This document shows, piece by piece, positions 42,833-52,800 of a stretch of DNA of 64,000 bases. Source of the DNA: Mycobacterium vicinigordonae (GTDB lineage Bacteria > Actinomycetota > Actinomycetes > Mycobacteriales > Mycobacteriaceae). Position numbers and translations under genes: made by a program. Each line of letters starts with the position of its first letter. Position 1 is the stretch's first letter. The stretch is taken from contig NZ_CP059165.1 of assembly GCF_013466425.1 (NCBI RefSeq), positions 2,294,001 to 2,358,000 on the forward strand, given 5' to 3'. The notes under the pieces are model-generated. The model did no database searches and had not been told where the DNA came from. It worked only from the letters and a program-made list of their open reading frames with translations.

Positions 42833-43284
42833 CCAAGACGCTGTTGATCATTCATCACACTCCGTCGCCGCATTGCCAAGAGATGTTCGAGGCGGTGGTG
42901 GCCGGCGCGACCGACCCCGAAATCGAGGGGGTGGAAGTCGTACGCCGCCCGGCCCTGACGGTCTCGCCGGTTGAGATGCTGCAGGCCGACGGTTATCTGC
43001 TTGGCACGCCGGCCAACCTGGGCTACATCAGCGGTGCTCTCAAGCACGCATTCGACTGCGCCTACTACCAGTTGCTCGATTCGTCGCGTGGCCGTCCGTT
43101 CGGTGTCTACCTGCACGGTAACGAGGGCACCGAAGGTGCCGAGCGGGGGCTGACCGGCATCACGAATGCGCTGGGGTGGGCCAAAGCCGCAGAGACCGTG
43201 GTGGTTTCAGGTAAACCGGGCAAGCAGGACGTGGAAGCGTGCTGGAACCTTGGGGCGACGGTCGCTGCCCAGCTAATGGAGTAA
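42829..43284 (+). CDS. Flavodoxin-like / NAD(P)H-dependent FMN reductase-like protein
   Basis: 151 residues, like Rv2771c. A flavodoxin-like fold is suggested by LLIIHHTPSPHCQEMFEAV at the phosphate loop position, YLLGTPANLGYISGALKHAFD (typical of NAD(P)H-dependent FMN reductases) and GVYLHGNEG. Substrate unknown. Third gene of the dapB transcript. Confidence 0.85.
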
Positions 43285-43346
43285 GCGCCCAGCGGGCGGC
43301 ACTCGAAAATAGCAGGCGGCCGCACGGTTGGTGGGGCCCGCGTGGA

Positions 43347-44180
43347 CTAGGTGTATGTGGGCCTGAACGCATCGGCGGGTTGCGCCAGCGCCAGTGCCGA
43401 ACTCGAGCCGATCGGCCCGTGCTGGTCGAAGAGGATCGCGCTGCCGGTGGCCACACCGGCTGTGCCGTAATGGCTTTGGGCTGCCAGCCCGATGTACTCG
43501 CCATCCGGCAGCCGGCTTGCGGTTACGGTGTAGTCCGCGTTAATGTAGCGTAATCCGCTTGTGCCCCAATGAGTTAGCGAACTTGTCACGTCACCGACGA
43601 AGGACAGGCGGGTGAACGGGGTTAGTGGGAAGCCGGCCACCATCGGCCGGAAAAGCCTTGTCCACGCGAACTTCGGTGAGTTCGCCTGCTCCCACTCGCC
43701 GGCGGCGATGCCCGGACTGCCTTCCATCGTGGCGCCATAGCCCCAGATCAGAAAAGGCATCTCGTCCGGAAATCCTGTCGAATTGACCGGAAGGGGAGGC
43801 ATCCGCACCGGCGCCGACCAGACCTCTCCGTCGGGATGTTCGCCGCGCCGCAGGAACAGTGCGCTGGCCCGTGCCACGATCTTGCCGTTCTGCACTAGCG
43901 CGCCGTCGACGAGCTTGATACGACGTCCTTCTCGCTGCACCGAGGTCTGAATCCGCACCGGCTCGAGCAGCGCCGGGCGCAACAGGTCAACTGTGAGTCG
44001 GGCGGGCTGAAAATCGGCGTCGACGCCGGATCGCTCGATACCCCAACCCAACAGGCCGCCGACGATCTGACCGCCCATTGTCGCGCCCCAGGGGCCGCGC
44101 GTCATCTCGCCGGGTAGGTAGAAATCGCCGTCGACGGTGAAGAACGCGTCGAGCGCAGCGGCGGAGTCGGCGGTCGTCAT
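43347..44180 (-). CDS. Acyl-CoA thioesterase (TesB/4HBT-like)
   Basis: 277-residue double-hotdog protein: RGPWGATMGGQIVGGLLGWG helix after the first strand, then DLLRPALLEPVRIQTSV, and HWGTSGLRYINADYTVTASR in the second hotdog. Such enzymes hydrolyse acyl-CoA. ATG 44180 (MTTADSAAALDAF). Divergent from the Ddn-like gene with 74 bases between. Not recalled at this locus in M. tuberculosis. Confidence 0.85.
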   Translation of the reverse strand: MTTADSAAALDAFFTVDGDFYLPGEMTRGPWGATMGGQIVGGLLGWGIERSGVDADFQPARLTVDLLRPALLEPVRIQTSVQREGRRIKLVDGALVQNGKIVARASALFLRRGEHPDGEVWSAPVRMPPLPVNSTGFPDEMPFLIWGYGATMEGSPGIAAGEWEQANSPKFAWTRLFRPMVAGFPLTPFTRLSFVGDVTSSLTHWGTSGLRYINADYTVTASRLPDGEYIGLAAQSHYGTAGVATGSAILFDQHGPIGSSSALALAQPADAFRPTYT

Positions 44181-44254
44181 CGATCTCAGACTAGCCCGCG
44201 ATTCAGGACGTAAGTCCCTGGCCACCGGCCCTCCATTTCTGCAGGCTGAAACCC

Positions 44255-44656
44255 ATGAGCACGTACCGGAATCAGCACGTTCGCGACGCGGTCCGAGAAA
44301 TCAACAGGCGGGTGACCAACCCGGTGATGATGGCTTTGGCAGGCCGTCGCCACTGGTACGCGTCGGTAATTCGGCACACCGGCCGCAACTCCGGGCGGCA
44401 ATACCAGACCCCAGTCGTTGCGATCACCGTGCCCGGCAAAGTCCTGGTGCCGCTGCCGTACGGCGCGGGCGTCGACTGGCTGCGCAACGTGGTTGCCGCC
44501 GGCTCAGCGACAGTTATGACAAAAGGGTGCACCGTTGAAGTGGCGCGGCCACGCGTGGTTGACGCAGCCACTGCCGAGCCACAGCTTCCGGCGCGGTGGC
44601 GGTGGATCCTGCATGCCGCCAACGTCGACAGCTACCTCGAGGCAGCTTTGAACTAA
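44255..44656 (+). CDS. Ddn/DUF385-family F420-dependent nitroreductase-like protein
   Basis: 133-residue split-barrel protein of the deazaflavin-dependent family: WYASVIRHTGRNSGRQYQTPV and LPYGAGVDWLRNVVAAGS are the defining segments. Members include Ddn, which activates nitroimidazole prodrugs, and quinone reductases using F420H2. ATG 44255. The substrate of this paralogue is unknown. Confidence 0.87.
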   Translation: MSTYRNQHVRDAVREINRRVTNPVMMALAGRRHWYASVIRHTGRNSGRQYQTPVVAITVPGKVLVPLPYGAGVDWLRNVVAAGSATVMTKGCTVEVARPRVVDAATAEPQLPARWRWILHAANVDSYLEAALN

Positions 44657-44746
44657 TCCTTCTGCGCTAGCGGTCTGGACCGTGGGCCACGACGCTCCTA
44701 CGGTTTGGGTAAGACGTTCGATCGGGCGGCAGAAGGAGCCGAGGCC

Positions 44747-46279
44747 ATGGTGGACATCGTCGAGATTCCCCGCGACGGCAACCCCTTCCCTCGGACGGGT
44801 ATTTCCTTCGACGGCAACGGCATCCCACGGTACGACGACATCCCCGCCACCCTGTTGGGCATGCTGGCCGAGCATGTGGATACTCGCCCGGACAGCGAGG
44901 CCGTTGTCGAACTGGGCGCGCAGCGGTTGACGTACCGGCAGTTGTGGGACCGTTCGGCGCGGGTTTCCGGGGGGTTGCGGGCGGCCGGGCTCAAACCCGG
45001 CGACCGCGTTGCTATTCGCCATCCGGCCGGCGTTGACTGGGTGCTGGCATTCTGGGGCACGGTCATGGCCGGAGGCATTGCGGTGGCGGTCAACACGCGC
45101 TCCGCTCAGCCGGAAGTGGACTTCGTTCTTGCCGACGCCGAGACGCACATCGATCTGGCGCCGGGCGCGCCACTGCTCGACGGTCAGCCGTACGTGACCG
45201 AGCGGGCCGAAAGCACCGACGTTGCCGCGCTGTTCTACACCTCAGGCACCACCGGTCACCCCAAAGGCGTACCGACCACGCATGAGGCATTTTTGACCAA
45301 CACCGAGAACGCCCTCCGGTGCCTGCGGCAACCCCGGGACATCGGTGAAGCCTTACGCACCCTAATTTCGGTGCCCTTGTTTCACGTGACAGGCTGCAAC
45401 TCACAGCTTTTGGCTGCCCACCGGCTCGGCGGCGCGGCGGTGATCATGCCGGCTCTGCACCTCGACGAGTTGGTGACCGCACTGAACGCCGAACGTATCT
45501 CGGTGATGGTGACTGTTCCCGCAATCTACTCGTTGTTATTGCGGCACAAGGGGTTCGCTGGCGCCGACGTATCCTGCGTCCGCTGGGCAGGGTATGGCGG
45601 CGCACCGATCGCCCCCTCGCTGGTCCGGTCGGTGAAGGCCGCCTTTCCTTGCGCTCACGTGTTCAACGGTTACGGCATGACCGAGAGCGCTTCGTTGATG
45701 ACCGCCTTACCCGACGAGGATGCGGTCGAGCATGCCGAATCGGTCGGATATGCCGTTCCCTCAGTAGATCTCGGTGTGATCCCGATGGATGACGGCGCCG
45801 GCGGACTGGTCGGAGAACTTGTGAGCCGGGGCGCCAATATCACCAGCGGGTACTGGAACCGCCCGGACGCGACCGCTGCGACCATCGTCGACGGCTGGTT
45901 GCGCACCGGCGACGTGGTCCGCGTAGACAAGGCCGGCCGCGTGCATATCATCGATCGGCTCAAGGACATCATCAACCGGGGTGGCGAAAATGTTTCCAGC
46001 GTGGAGGTGGAGGGCGTGTTGCTGTCGGCGCCCGGTGTCACTGATGCCTGCGTGCTCGCGGTTCCCGACGAGGTGATGGGCGAAAAGGTGGGCGCGGTGC
46101 TGATCGGAGAGCAGGTGGATGTGACGGCGGTGCTCGAGCATTGCCGCAGGCAACTGGCCGACTTCAAAATTCCGCAGTACGTCTCGGTGGCGACCACTCC
46201 GCTGCCGCGCAACGCCGGCGGCAAGCTACTCAAAGGTGCGCTCCGTGAACAGGTGCAATGGGGTCCGGCCCTGCGCTGA
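44747..46279 (+). CDS. Acyl-CoA synthetase / AMP-dependent ligase
   Basis: 510-residue class I adenylate-forming enzyme. P-loop FYTSGTTGHPKGVPTTH (A3), NGYGMTESASLM (A5), RTGDVVRVDKAGRVHIIDRLKD (A7-A8) and the C-terminal catalytic Lys in RNAGGKLLKGAL. ATG 44747 has AAGGAG at 44733-44738 before it; a TTG at 44705 is rejected for lack of such a site. Activates a carboxylic acid as its CoA thioester; substrate unknown. May function with the thioesterase next door. Confidence 0.92.
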   Translation: MVDIVEIPRDGNPFPRTGISFDGNGIPRYDDIPATLLGMLAEHVDTRPDSEAVVELGAQRLTYRQLWDRSARVSGGLRAAGLKPGDRVAIRHPAGVDWVLAFWGTVMAGGIAVAVNTRSAQPEVDFVLADAETHIDLAPGAPLLDGQPYVTERAESTDVAALFYTSGTTGHPKGVPTTHEAFLTNTENALRCLRQPRDIGEALRTLISVPLFHVTGCNSQLLAAHRLGGAAVIMPALHLDELVTALNAERISVMVTVPAIYSLLLRHKGFAGADVSCVRWAGYGGAPIAPSLVRSVKAAFPCAHVFNGYGMTESASLMTALPDEDAVEHAESVGYAVPSVDLGVIPMDDGAGGLVGELVSRGANITSGYWNRPDATAATIVDGWLRTGDVVRVDKAGRVHIIDRLKDIINRGGENVSSVEVEGVLLSAPGVTDACVLAVPDEVMGEKVGAVLIGEQVDVTAVLEHCRRQLADFKIPQYVSVATTPLPRNAGGKLLKGALREQVQWGPALR

Positions 46280-46359
46280 GCCGGGCCGCCCCAGCCGGCA
46301 CTATTCGCGCGGCGCGCGGGCTGAATGGGTGCTTAGACCGTCGGAAAGTGTCACGCTCG

Positions 46360-46371
46360 ATACAGCTGTAT
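46360..46371. promoter_or_regulatory. 12-bp perfect palindrome upstream of the PE gene
   Basis: ATACAGCTGTAT at 46360-46371 is a perfect palindrome in the 221-base space before the PE start, with TATTAA overlapping its 3' side, which could be a -10 region. Possible operator; unverified. Confidence 0.3.
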
Positions 46372-46500
46372 TAAGACTGCTGGCGGTTGCGTTACGGCCT
46401 TGTGAATGAATCCATCGCCAGCATCGTCACCAAGGTAGGGGGAGCCGACTTCAGCAAACACATGACCGCAACGCCATGTCTTCAGATAAGGAGCGCCCAG

Positions 46501-47268
46501 ATGTCATTCCTCACCACCCAGACCGAAGAGCTTGCCGCGGCGGCGGCCCGATTGCAGACCGTCGGCACGCAATTCGTCGCACAGAACCGTGCCGCCGCAG
46601 CATCCACCACCGGCATCCTTCCCGCGGCCGCCGACGAGGTATCGGCGCTGCAGGCGTCGCTATTCGACGCGTATGGCACTCTCTACCAGCAGGTCAGTGC
46701 CGATGCGGCGGCCATGTACGACATGTTTGTGCACACCTTGGGCGTCAGCGCCGGCACCTATGCGGCCACCGAGGCCGCCAACTCCGTTGCGGCGGCCGCC
46801 GCGCCGTCGCCGGCGGCCTCGGTGTTGCCGTCGCCACTGTCCGACCTGGCGAACATCGTCAACATCGGGGTAGGCAACTGGGCCTCGGCCGCGTCGAACT
46901 TCATCGGTCTGGCAAACGGCGCGCTGATCAACCCGGTGCAGCAGGGCGCGGAAGGCGCCGCGGCGGCGGGCGCGGCGGCGGTTGCGACGACGAGTGCCGG
47001 TGCCGGCCCGGTGGTGGCCGCCGTCGGTGGCGCCTCGACGATCGGCGCACTCTCGGCACCGCCGGCGTGGGCCGGAACAACGTTGGTGTCGGCCACCTCC
47101 GCCGCGCCCCGGGCGGTGGGTTGGCTGGCTACCGCGCCGCAGACCGCGCCGGCGACGACGTTCCTGCCCGGGATGCCCGGCATGGTGTCGACGGGACGGA
47201 ACAGCGCCGGGTTCGGTGCGCCCCGCTACGGCGTCAAGCCCATTGTCATGGCAGCAGCCCAAGTCTAG
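46501..47268 (+). CDS. PE family protein (PE27-like)
   Basis: 255-residue PE protein. The conserved PE domain occupies residues 1-100 ([20 protein letters not shown], with [20 protein letters not shown]), followed by an Ala-rich, non-PGRS C-terminal region. It ends with [10 protein letters not shown], a motif repeated at the ends of both PPE proteins downstream. Starting ATG 46501 has AAGGAG at 46488-46493. In M. tuberculosis this place holds PE27 (Rv2769c). PE and PPE partners usually form a dimer exported by ESX type VII systems; the YxxxE-like signal is at about residue 87. Confidence 0.92.
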   Translation: MSFLTTQTEELAAAAARLQTVGTQFVAQNRAAAASTTGILPAAADEVSALQASLFDAYGTLYQQVSADAAAMYDMFVHTLGVSAGTYAATEAANSVAAAAAPSPAASVLPSPLSDLANIVNIGVGNWASAASNFIGLANGALINPVQQGAEGAAAAGAAAVATTSAGAGPVVAAVGGASTIGALSAPPAWAGTTLVSATSAAPRAVGWLATAPQTAPATTFLPGMPGMVSTGRNSAGFGAPRYGVKPIVMAAAQV

Positions 47269-47285
47269 AGAAACGGTATGTAGCA

Positions 47286-48422
47286 ATGGATTTCGGAGCA
47301 TTTCCGCCAGAGTTCAATTCCGCGCGGATGTACGCGGGTGCCGGGTCGGCACCCATGATGGCGGCCGCCACGGCCTGGAACGGTCTGGCAGTCGAGTTGA
47401 CCACCACGGCGGCCGCCTTCGACTCGGTGATCACCGAGTTGACCACTGAGCAGTGGCTGGGACCGGCCTCGCTGTCGATGGCGGCCGCGGCGCAGCCCTT
47501 TGTGGCGTGGTTGACCCAGACCGCCGAGTCGACAGCGCTGGCAGGCGCGCAGGCGATGGCGTCGGCGGCGGCCTTCGAGGCGGCATTCGCGATGACGGTC
47601 CCACCCGCCGAGGTGGCCGCTAACCGCGCGCAGCTGGCGGCGCTGATAGCCACCAACGTCCTGGGGCAGAACACGCCGGCCATCGCCGCCACCGAAGCGC
47701 TTTACGGCGAAATGTGGGCGCAGGATGCGTTGGCCATGTACGGCTACGCGGCGGCATCGGCCACGGCCGGAAAACTGAACCCGCTGACTGCGCCCGCCGA
47801 AGCAACCAATCCGGCGGGCATAGCCGGACAGGCCTCGGCGGTCAGCCGAGCGGCAGCCGGCTCCGGATCGCAGGTCGGTCTGAACAATTTGATCGGGACC
47901 GTGCCCGACGCCGTCATGGGTCTGGCTGCTCCGGCCGCGGCGGCGAACCCGATCGGCGATGCCATTAGCGACTTCCTGAGCATTCCGTTCGTCGACAACG
48001 CGATCAACGGCGTGCTCAACACTGCCGCGTGGCTCACCACCGCCGGCGTCACCACTGCGGTGTTCCTGCAGCACACGCTGGACACGGTGCCGGGGGCCGC
48101 GGCCGCCGTCGGACTCGCGCCGTTCGCGGCGGCCGGGCTGGCCGGCTCGGTGACACCGGCCGGGATGGGCGGATTGGGTTTGGGCACGGCGTCGTCGGTA
48201 GGGGGCCTGTCCGTGCCGGTCAGCTGGGCGACGGCAGCGCCGGCCGTCACCGTCGGGGCCACCGCGGCGCAGCCCAGCAGCTGGACCGTGCCGGCGGAGG
48301 CCGCACCGATCGCCGGCATACCCGGCGCGCCGGGCCTGGCTATGGGCGGCAGGGGCGCGGGCGGATACGCCGGACCGCGCTACGGCGTCAAGCCGGTCGT
48401 TATGCCCCCGGTCGTTGTGTGA
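47286..48422 (+). CDS. PPE family protein
   Basis: 378-residue PPE protein starting [18 protein letters not shown]. The 180-residue PPE domain has the WxG segment [11 protein letters not shown] and [16 protein letters not shown], with [14 protein letters not shown] at the end. Central region is Ala/Gly-rich, and the C-terminus closes with [14 protein letters not shown] 47286, 17 bases after the PE stop; likely the obligate partner of the PE protein. Probably of the PPE43/44 type. Confidence 0.93.
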   Translation: MDFGAFPPEFNSARMYAGAGSAPMMAAATAWNGLAVELTTTAAAFDSVITELTTEQWLGPASLSMAAAAQPFVAWLTQTAESTALAGAQAMASAAAFEAAFAMTVPPAEVAANRAQLAALIATNVLGQNTPAIAATEALYGEMWAQDALAMYGYAAASATAGKLNPLTAPAEATNPAGIAGQASAVSRAAAGSGSQVGLNNLIGTVPDAVMGLAAPAAAANPIGDAISDFLSIPFVDNAINGVLNTAAWLTTAGVTTAVFLQHTLDTVPGAAAAVGLAPFAAAGLAGSVTPAGMGGLGLGTASSVGGLSVPVSWATAAPAVTVGATAAQPSSWTVPAEAAPIAGIPGAPGLAMGGRGAGGYAGPRYGVKPVVMPPVVV

Positions 48423-48753
48423 GCGCCCCCCGGTCGTCGTATGCGTAGACCGTGCGAACAGCAACCAGTCGAATTCTATGAATTCTGTATGTTCGGCGAC
48501 TGCGCAAACGACGTCCCAAGGCGGCCGCAGCCCGAGATCTAGGCTTCTGAGCAGTGCAGATAAGACGACACCGACCGCGAACCGCGGTGGTGCGGGGCCC
48601 CGGGGATTCGTGGAACATGCAAAGCAACGGCGACTTGTTCGCGACGAATTGGTGGGGTCTTCGGTGGGTCGGTAGGCGTTCGCCGTGCCGGAACGGAAAG
48701 CCGCCCGGCTGGGCAGCGCACCGGTACCGAGGTACCCCGGGGACGGATGCAGA
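48423..48753. other. Intergenic region between PPE genes
   Basis: 331 bases with no credible gene. It contains the AT-rich inverted repeat GAATTCTATGAATTC (48471-48485) in otherwise GC-rich sequence. No terminator is obvious. Confidence 0.4.
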
Positions 48754-49869
48754 TTGGATTTTGGAGCGTTACCACCGGAGGTCAACTCCGCGCTGATGTA
48801 CGCCGGCGCCGGGACGACGCCGCTACTCGCGGCCGGGGCGGCGTGGAATAGCGTGGCCGCCGAGTTGAGTGCTGCCGCATCGGAGTTTGAGTCGGTGGTC
48901 ACCAGGCTGACCACCGAGCAATGGATGAGTCCGGCGGCGCGGACGATGGCTGCGGCGGCTCGACCGTTCTCGGCCTGGTTGAGTCGCACTGCCGATTGTT
49001 TGGCGGGTGCCGCGGGGCAGGCCAGGGCGTCGGCCGCCGCGTTCGAGGCGGCGTTTGCGGCGGTGGTGCCTCCGGCCGAGATTGCCGCCAACAGGGCGCT
49101 ACTGGCGGAACTGACGATGACCAACCCGCTGGTGCAGAACATGTCGGCCATCGCGGCCACCGAGGCGCGCTACGGGGAGATGTGGGCCCAGGATGCCGCC
49201 GCGATGTATGGCTACGCGGCGGACTCGGCGATGGCCGGGAGACTGGAAGCGCTGAGCAGCCCATCGGCGGGGAGCGATCCGGCGGCAACGTCCGCGATCC
49301 AGGCTGACCTGGCAGCACTCATCGGTACCGGTTCCGACGCAATGATGGGTTTGGCGTCACCGGGCGCCACGGCGTCACCGACATCAGTCGGCGGGATCAT
49401 CGGCCTGCTGGCCGCGATCGATTCCCTCGACCACCCGTTCTTTGAGATTGTCAACCACGTCAAAGCCGTTTACGCCGACTTCGGCGCGAACTTCTCCAGC
49501 ATGGTGATACCGGCCAACGACGACGATGCCACCGACGAATTCGCCGAGATCGCCGCCCCGCGGGCCGCGGGGCGGACCGGCTCCACTGGGCCCGCGGTAC
49601 CGTCACGCGCGGCACCGGTGGTGAGCGCCTCGCGCGCCGCGACGTCGGTTGGTCGCCTGTCGGTCCCGACGAGCTGGTTGAGCGCGGCGCCGCCGCCGAG
49701 CGCCGATCCGTTGGTGACTGGCACTGGCTGGGTGGCGCCCGACGAGAACGGCATGATCGACGCGGTGCCGCCCGGGGGACTAGGTCTAGTCCCGAACGGT
49801 GGCCGGCCGGCCGCTGGGCCGCGATACGGCGTCAAACCGACGGTGATGCCCAAGCACGGCGCCTTCTGA
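48754..49869 (+). CDS. PPE family protein, second copy
   Basis: 371-residue PPE protein. The domain starts DFGALPPEVNSALMYAGAG, so the codon before DFG (TTG 48754) is the most likely start; a GTG at 48685 would add 23 non-PPE residues. LTTEQWMSPAARTMA (WxG loop), VPPAEIAANRALLAEL and MYGYAADSAMAGRL repeat the layout of the upstream PPE, and it ends [18 protein letters not shown] central acidic stretch (PANDDDATDEFAEIA) is specific to this copy. Looks like a diverged tandem duplicate. Confidence 0.9.
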   Translation: MDFGALPPEVNSALMYAGAGTTPLLAAGAAWNSVAAELSAAASEFESVVTRLTTEQWMSPAARTMAAAARPFSAWLSRTADCLAGAAGQARASAAAFEAAFAAVVPPAEIAANRALLAELTMTNPLVQNMSAIAATEARYGEMWAQDAAAMYGYAADSAMAGRLEALSSPSAGSDPAATSAIQADLAALIGTGSDAMMGLASPGATASPTSVGGIIGLLAAIDSLDHPFFEIVNHVKAVYADFGANFSSMVIPANDDDATDEFAEIAAPRAAGRTGSTGPAVPSRAAPVVSASRAATSVGRLSVPTSWLSAAPPPSADPLVTGTGWVAPDENGMIDAVPPGGLGLVPNGGRPAAGPRYGVKPTVMPKHGAF

Positions 49870-49891
49870 TCCTGGCCGTACGCTAAGCGCT

Positions 49892-52800
49892 ATGCGGCCG
49901 GCAGCGCGCGAACACCAGACAACTCTGCTGATAGCGAATCGCGGCGAGATTGCGCTCCGAATCATCCGCACCGCAACCGAACTGGGCTTGGCTACCGTCG
50001 CGGTCTACGCCGACGACGACGCTGACAGCCCGCACGTGCACGCGGCCGACAAGGCGATTGGCCTGCCGGGAAACGGGGTGGCGGCCTACCTGGATCGTGC
50101 CGCGGTCCTGGCGGCTGCCGAATCAGCCGGTGCCAAGCTGATCCATCCGGGTTACGGGTTCCTCAGCGAGAGCGCACAATTCGCGCAAGCCTGCGCTAGC
50201 GCAGGCTTTGCGTTCGTGGGCCCGGACGCCGCCGCGCTTGAGCTGTTCGGCGACAAGTCCGCCGCCCGCGGTGCCGCGGTCGCTGCCGGGGTCCCGGTGC
50301 TGGCGGCCACCCAAGGGCCGAGCAGCGTCGACGACGTGCGCGCATTTTTCGCCGATCACCACGGCGGCATCATGATCAAGGCGTTGGCTGGTGGTGGTGG
50401 CAGGGGCATGCGCAGGGTGGACAGTGCCGACCAGATCGAGGACGCCCACCGGCAATGCGCCGCGGAGGCTCAGCTCGGCTTCGGCGAGCCGGCGGTATTC
50501 GCCGAGGCGCTGCTGCGCGACGCTCGGCACATCGAGGTCCAGGTCGTGTCCGCGCCGGCGGGAGAGCAGATACGGGCCCTCGCGCTCGGCGACCGTGACT
50601 GCAGCATTCAGCGCCGTTATCAAAAGCTGGTTGAAATCGCGCCTGCGCAACAACTTTCCGGCGATATACGGCACGCACTGCACAGCGCCGCTGCCCGGTT
50701 GTGTGCTCGGGTGGGCCTATGCGGCCTGGCCACCGTCGAATTCCTCTTGTCCGGCCCAGAATTCGTCTTCATCGAAGTCAACCCGCGGATTCAGGTGGAG
50801 CACACCGTCACCGAGGAAGTTACCGGCATTGACCTGGTTGCGTTACAGCTGGCCATCGCGCAGGGCGCCGACTACGGGCAGCTGCAACTGCCCCCTGGAA
50901 TCGCCTCGGACGGTACCGAACTCACCGGGCGGCCAGCGCAGTCGCACGGCATCGCGATCCAGGCCCGGGTCAACATGGAGACCTTCGCTCCGGACGGATC
51001 CGTGCTGCCCACATCGGGCACCCTGAACGTGTTCTCGCCGCCCGTCGGTCCGGGTGTGCGGGTGGATACCTACGGGCGGCCGGGGCTGACAACCAGCCCG
51101 CGGTACGATTCGCTGCTGGCCAAGGTCATCGCCCACATACGGGGCACCTCCTTTTCGGCGGCGGTCCGCAAAACACATGCCGCGCTGGGCGAATTCGGTA
51201 TCGAGGGCGTCGGCACCAACCTCGATTTCCTGCGAGAGCTGCTGTCTGACAGCGACTTCCAAACAGCACCCGCGACGACGGATTTCCTTGACAGCCGACT
51301 TTCCCGGCTGGCCGCGGCGGCGCCGCGCCGGCGTCGCCAGCAGGCTCACATCGAGCTCTACCCGGGGGAAGAAGTGTTGCGTGCACAGCTCGCCGGGACG
51401 GTGATAGAGGTGGCGCCCGAGGGCGCTGACGTGCAAGCCGGCGGACAGCTAGTGGTGCTGGAGGCGATGAAGATGCAGCACGTGGTTGTCGCTCCAGGCG
51501 CCGCGCACACCACACGCAACCTGATAGAAGCCGGACAGGTCGTAGGGACCGGGGACCCGCTGGTGGTCTTCACCCGCACCGGGCCCGGCTTCGACAACGA
51601 ATCATGCTCGGGGGAACTTGATCTCGATTCTTCTCGTGATGATCTCGACGAGGTGCGGCGGCGGCACCTGATCACCCTGGACGAAGGCCGCGAGGCTGCT
51701 GTTGCCAAGCGGCATGAGCGCGGCCGCCGCACCGCCCGGGAGAATATCGCCGATCTGATCGATCCTGGCAGTTTCGTCGAGTACGGCGCGCTGGCGATCG
51801 CCGCGCAGCGCAGCAGGCGCTCCGAAGATGATCTGATCGCCAACACCCCCGCTGACGGACTTGTCGCCGGCCTGGCCACTATCGGGGCGGACAGCTTCGG
51901 ACGCGATGCCGCAGAGGCGGTGGTGGTGTCCTACGACTACACCGTGCTGGCCGGTACCCAGGGTATGCGCAACCATGCCAAGACCGACCGGGTTTTTGAC
52001 CTCGCCGTCCGAAAGAGGCTGCCCGTGGTGCTGTTTGCCGAGGGCGGTGGTGGACGGCCTGGTGACACCGACGTCGGCGGCCACGCGGGACTGGATGTGC
52101 CGACCTTCCGGGTACTGGCAGGCTTATCGGGGCGAGTTCCGTTGATCTCGATAGTCTCGGGGCGTTGCTTTGCCGGAAACGCCGCGCTGGCCGGTGTCTG
52201 CGATGTGATCATCGCAACGCCGGACGCCAACATTGGCATGGGCGGCCCGGCGATGATCGAGGGTGGCGGCTTGGGGGTCTACCCGCCGGAGGCGATCGGA
52301 CCCATTGATGTACAGCGGCGCAACGGCGTGGTGAGCCTGGTTGCACGCGACGAGTCGCACGCGGTCACGCTGGCCAAACAGTACTTGTCCTACTTCCAGG
52401 GTTCGCTCAAGAGCCCGGTGGCGCCCGATTCGCGGCTGGCACGGCATGTGGTGCCGCAGAACCGGTTACGCGCCTACGATGTGCACCGGGCGATTGAGTC
52501 GATTGTCGACGTAGGCTCGACTCTGGTGCTGCGCCCCGACTATGGCGTTGGCATCGTCACAGCTCTTGTGCGGGTGGAGGGTGAGGCGTACGGACTGATC
52601 GCCAACAGCAGCCACCATCTCGGGGGCGCGATCGACGCCGAGGCCGCCGACAAGGCCGCGGACTTCCTTGCACTGTGCGAATCGTTTCAGCTTCCGGTGA
52701 TATCGCTCTGTGACACACCGGGTTTCATGGTGGGTCCGGAAGCGGAGAAAGAGGCAGCAGTTCGCCGGTTCGGCCGGATGTTCATCGTGGGCGCGCAATT

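Noticed and set aside
46387..46500. Upstream extension of the PE gene from 46387
   Set aside because: The extra residues are unlike any PE start, and AAGGAG lies just before ATG 46501.
47265..49160. Minus-strand open frame opposite the PPE genes
   Set aside because: The Ala/Gly-rich PPE codons produce long opposite frames; the PPE frames have the expected domain and ends.
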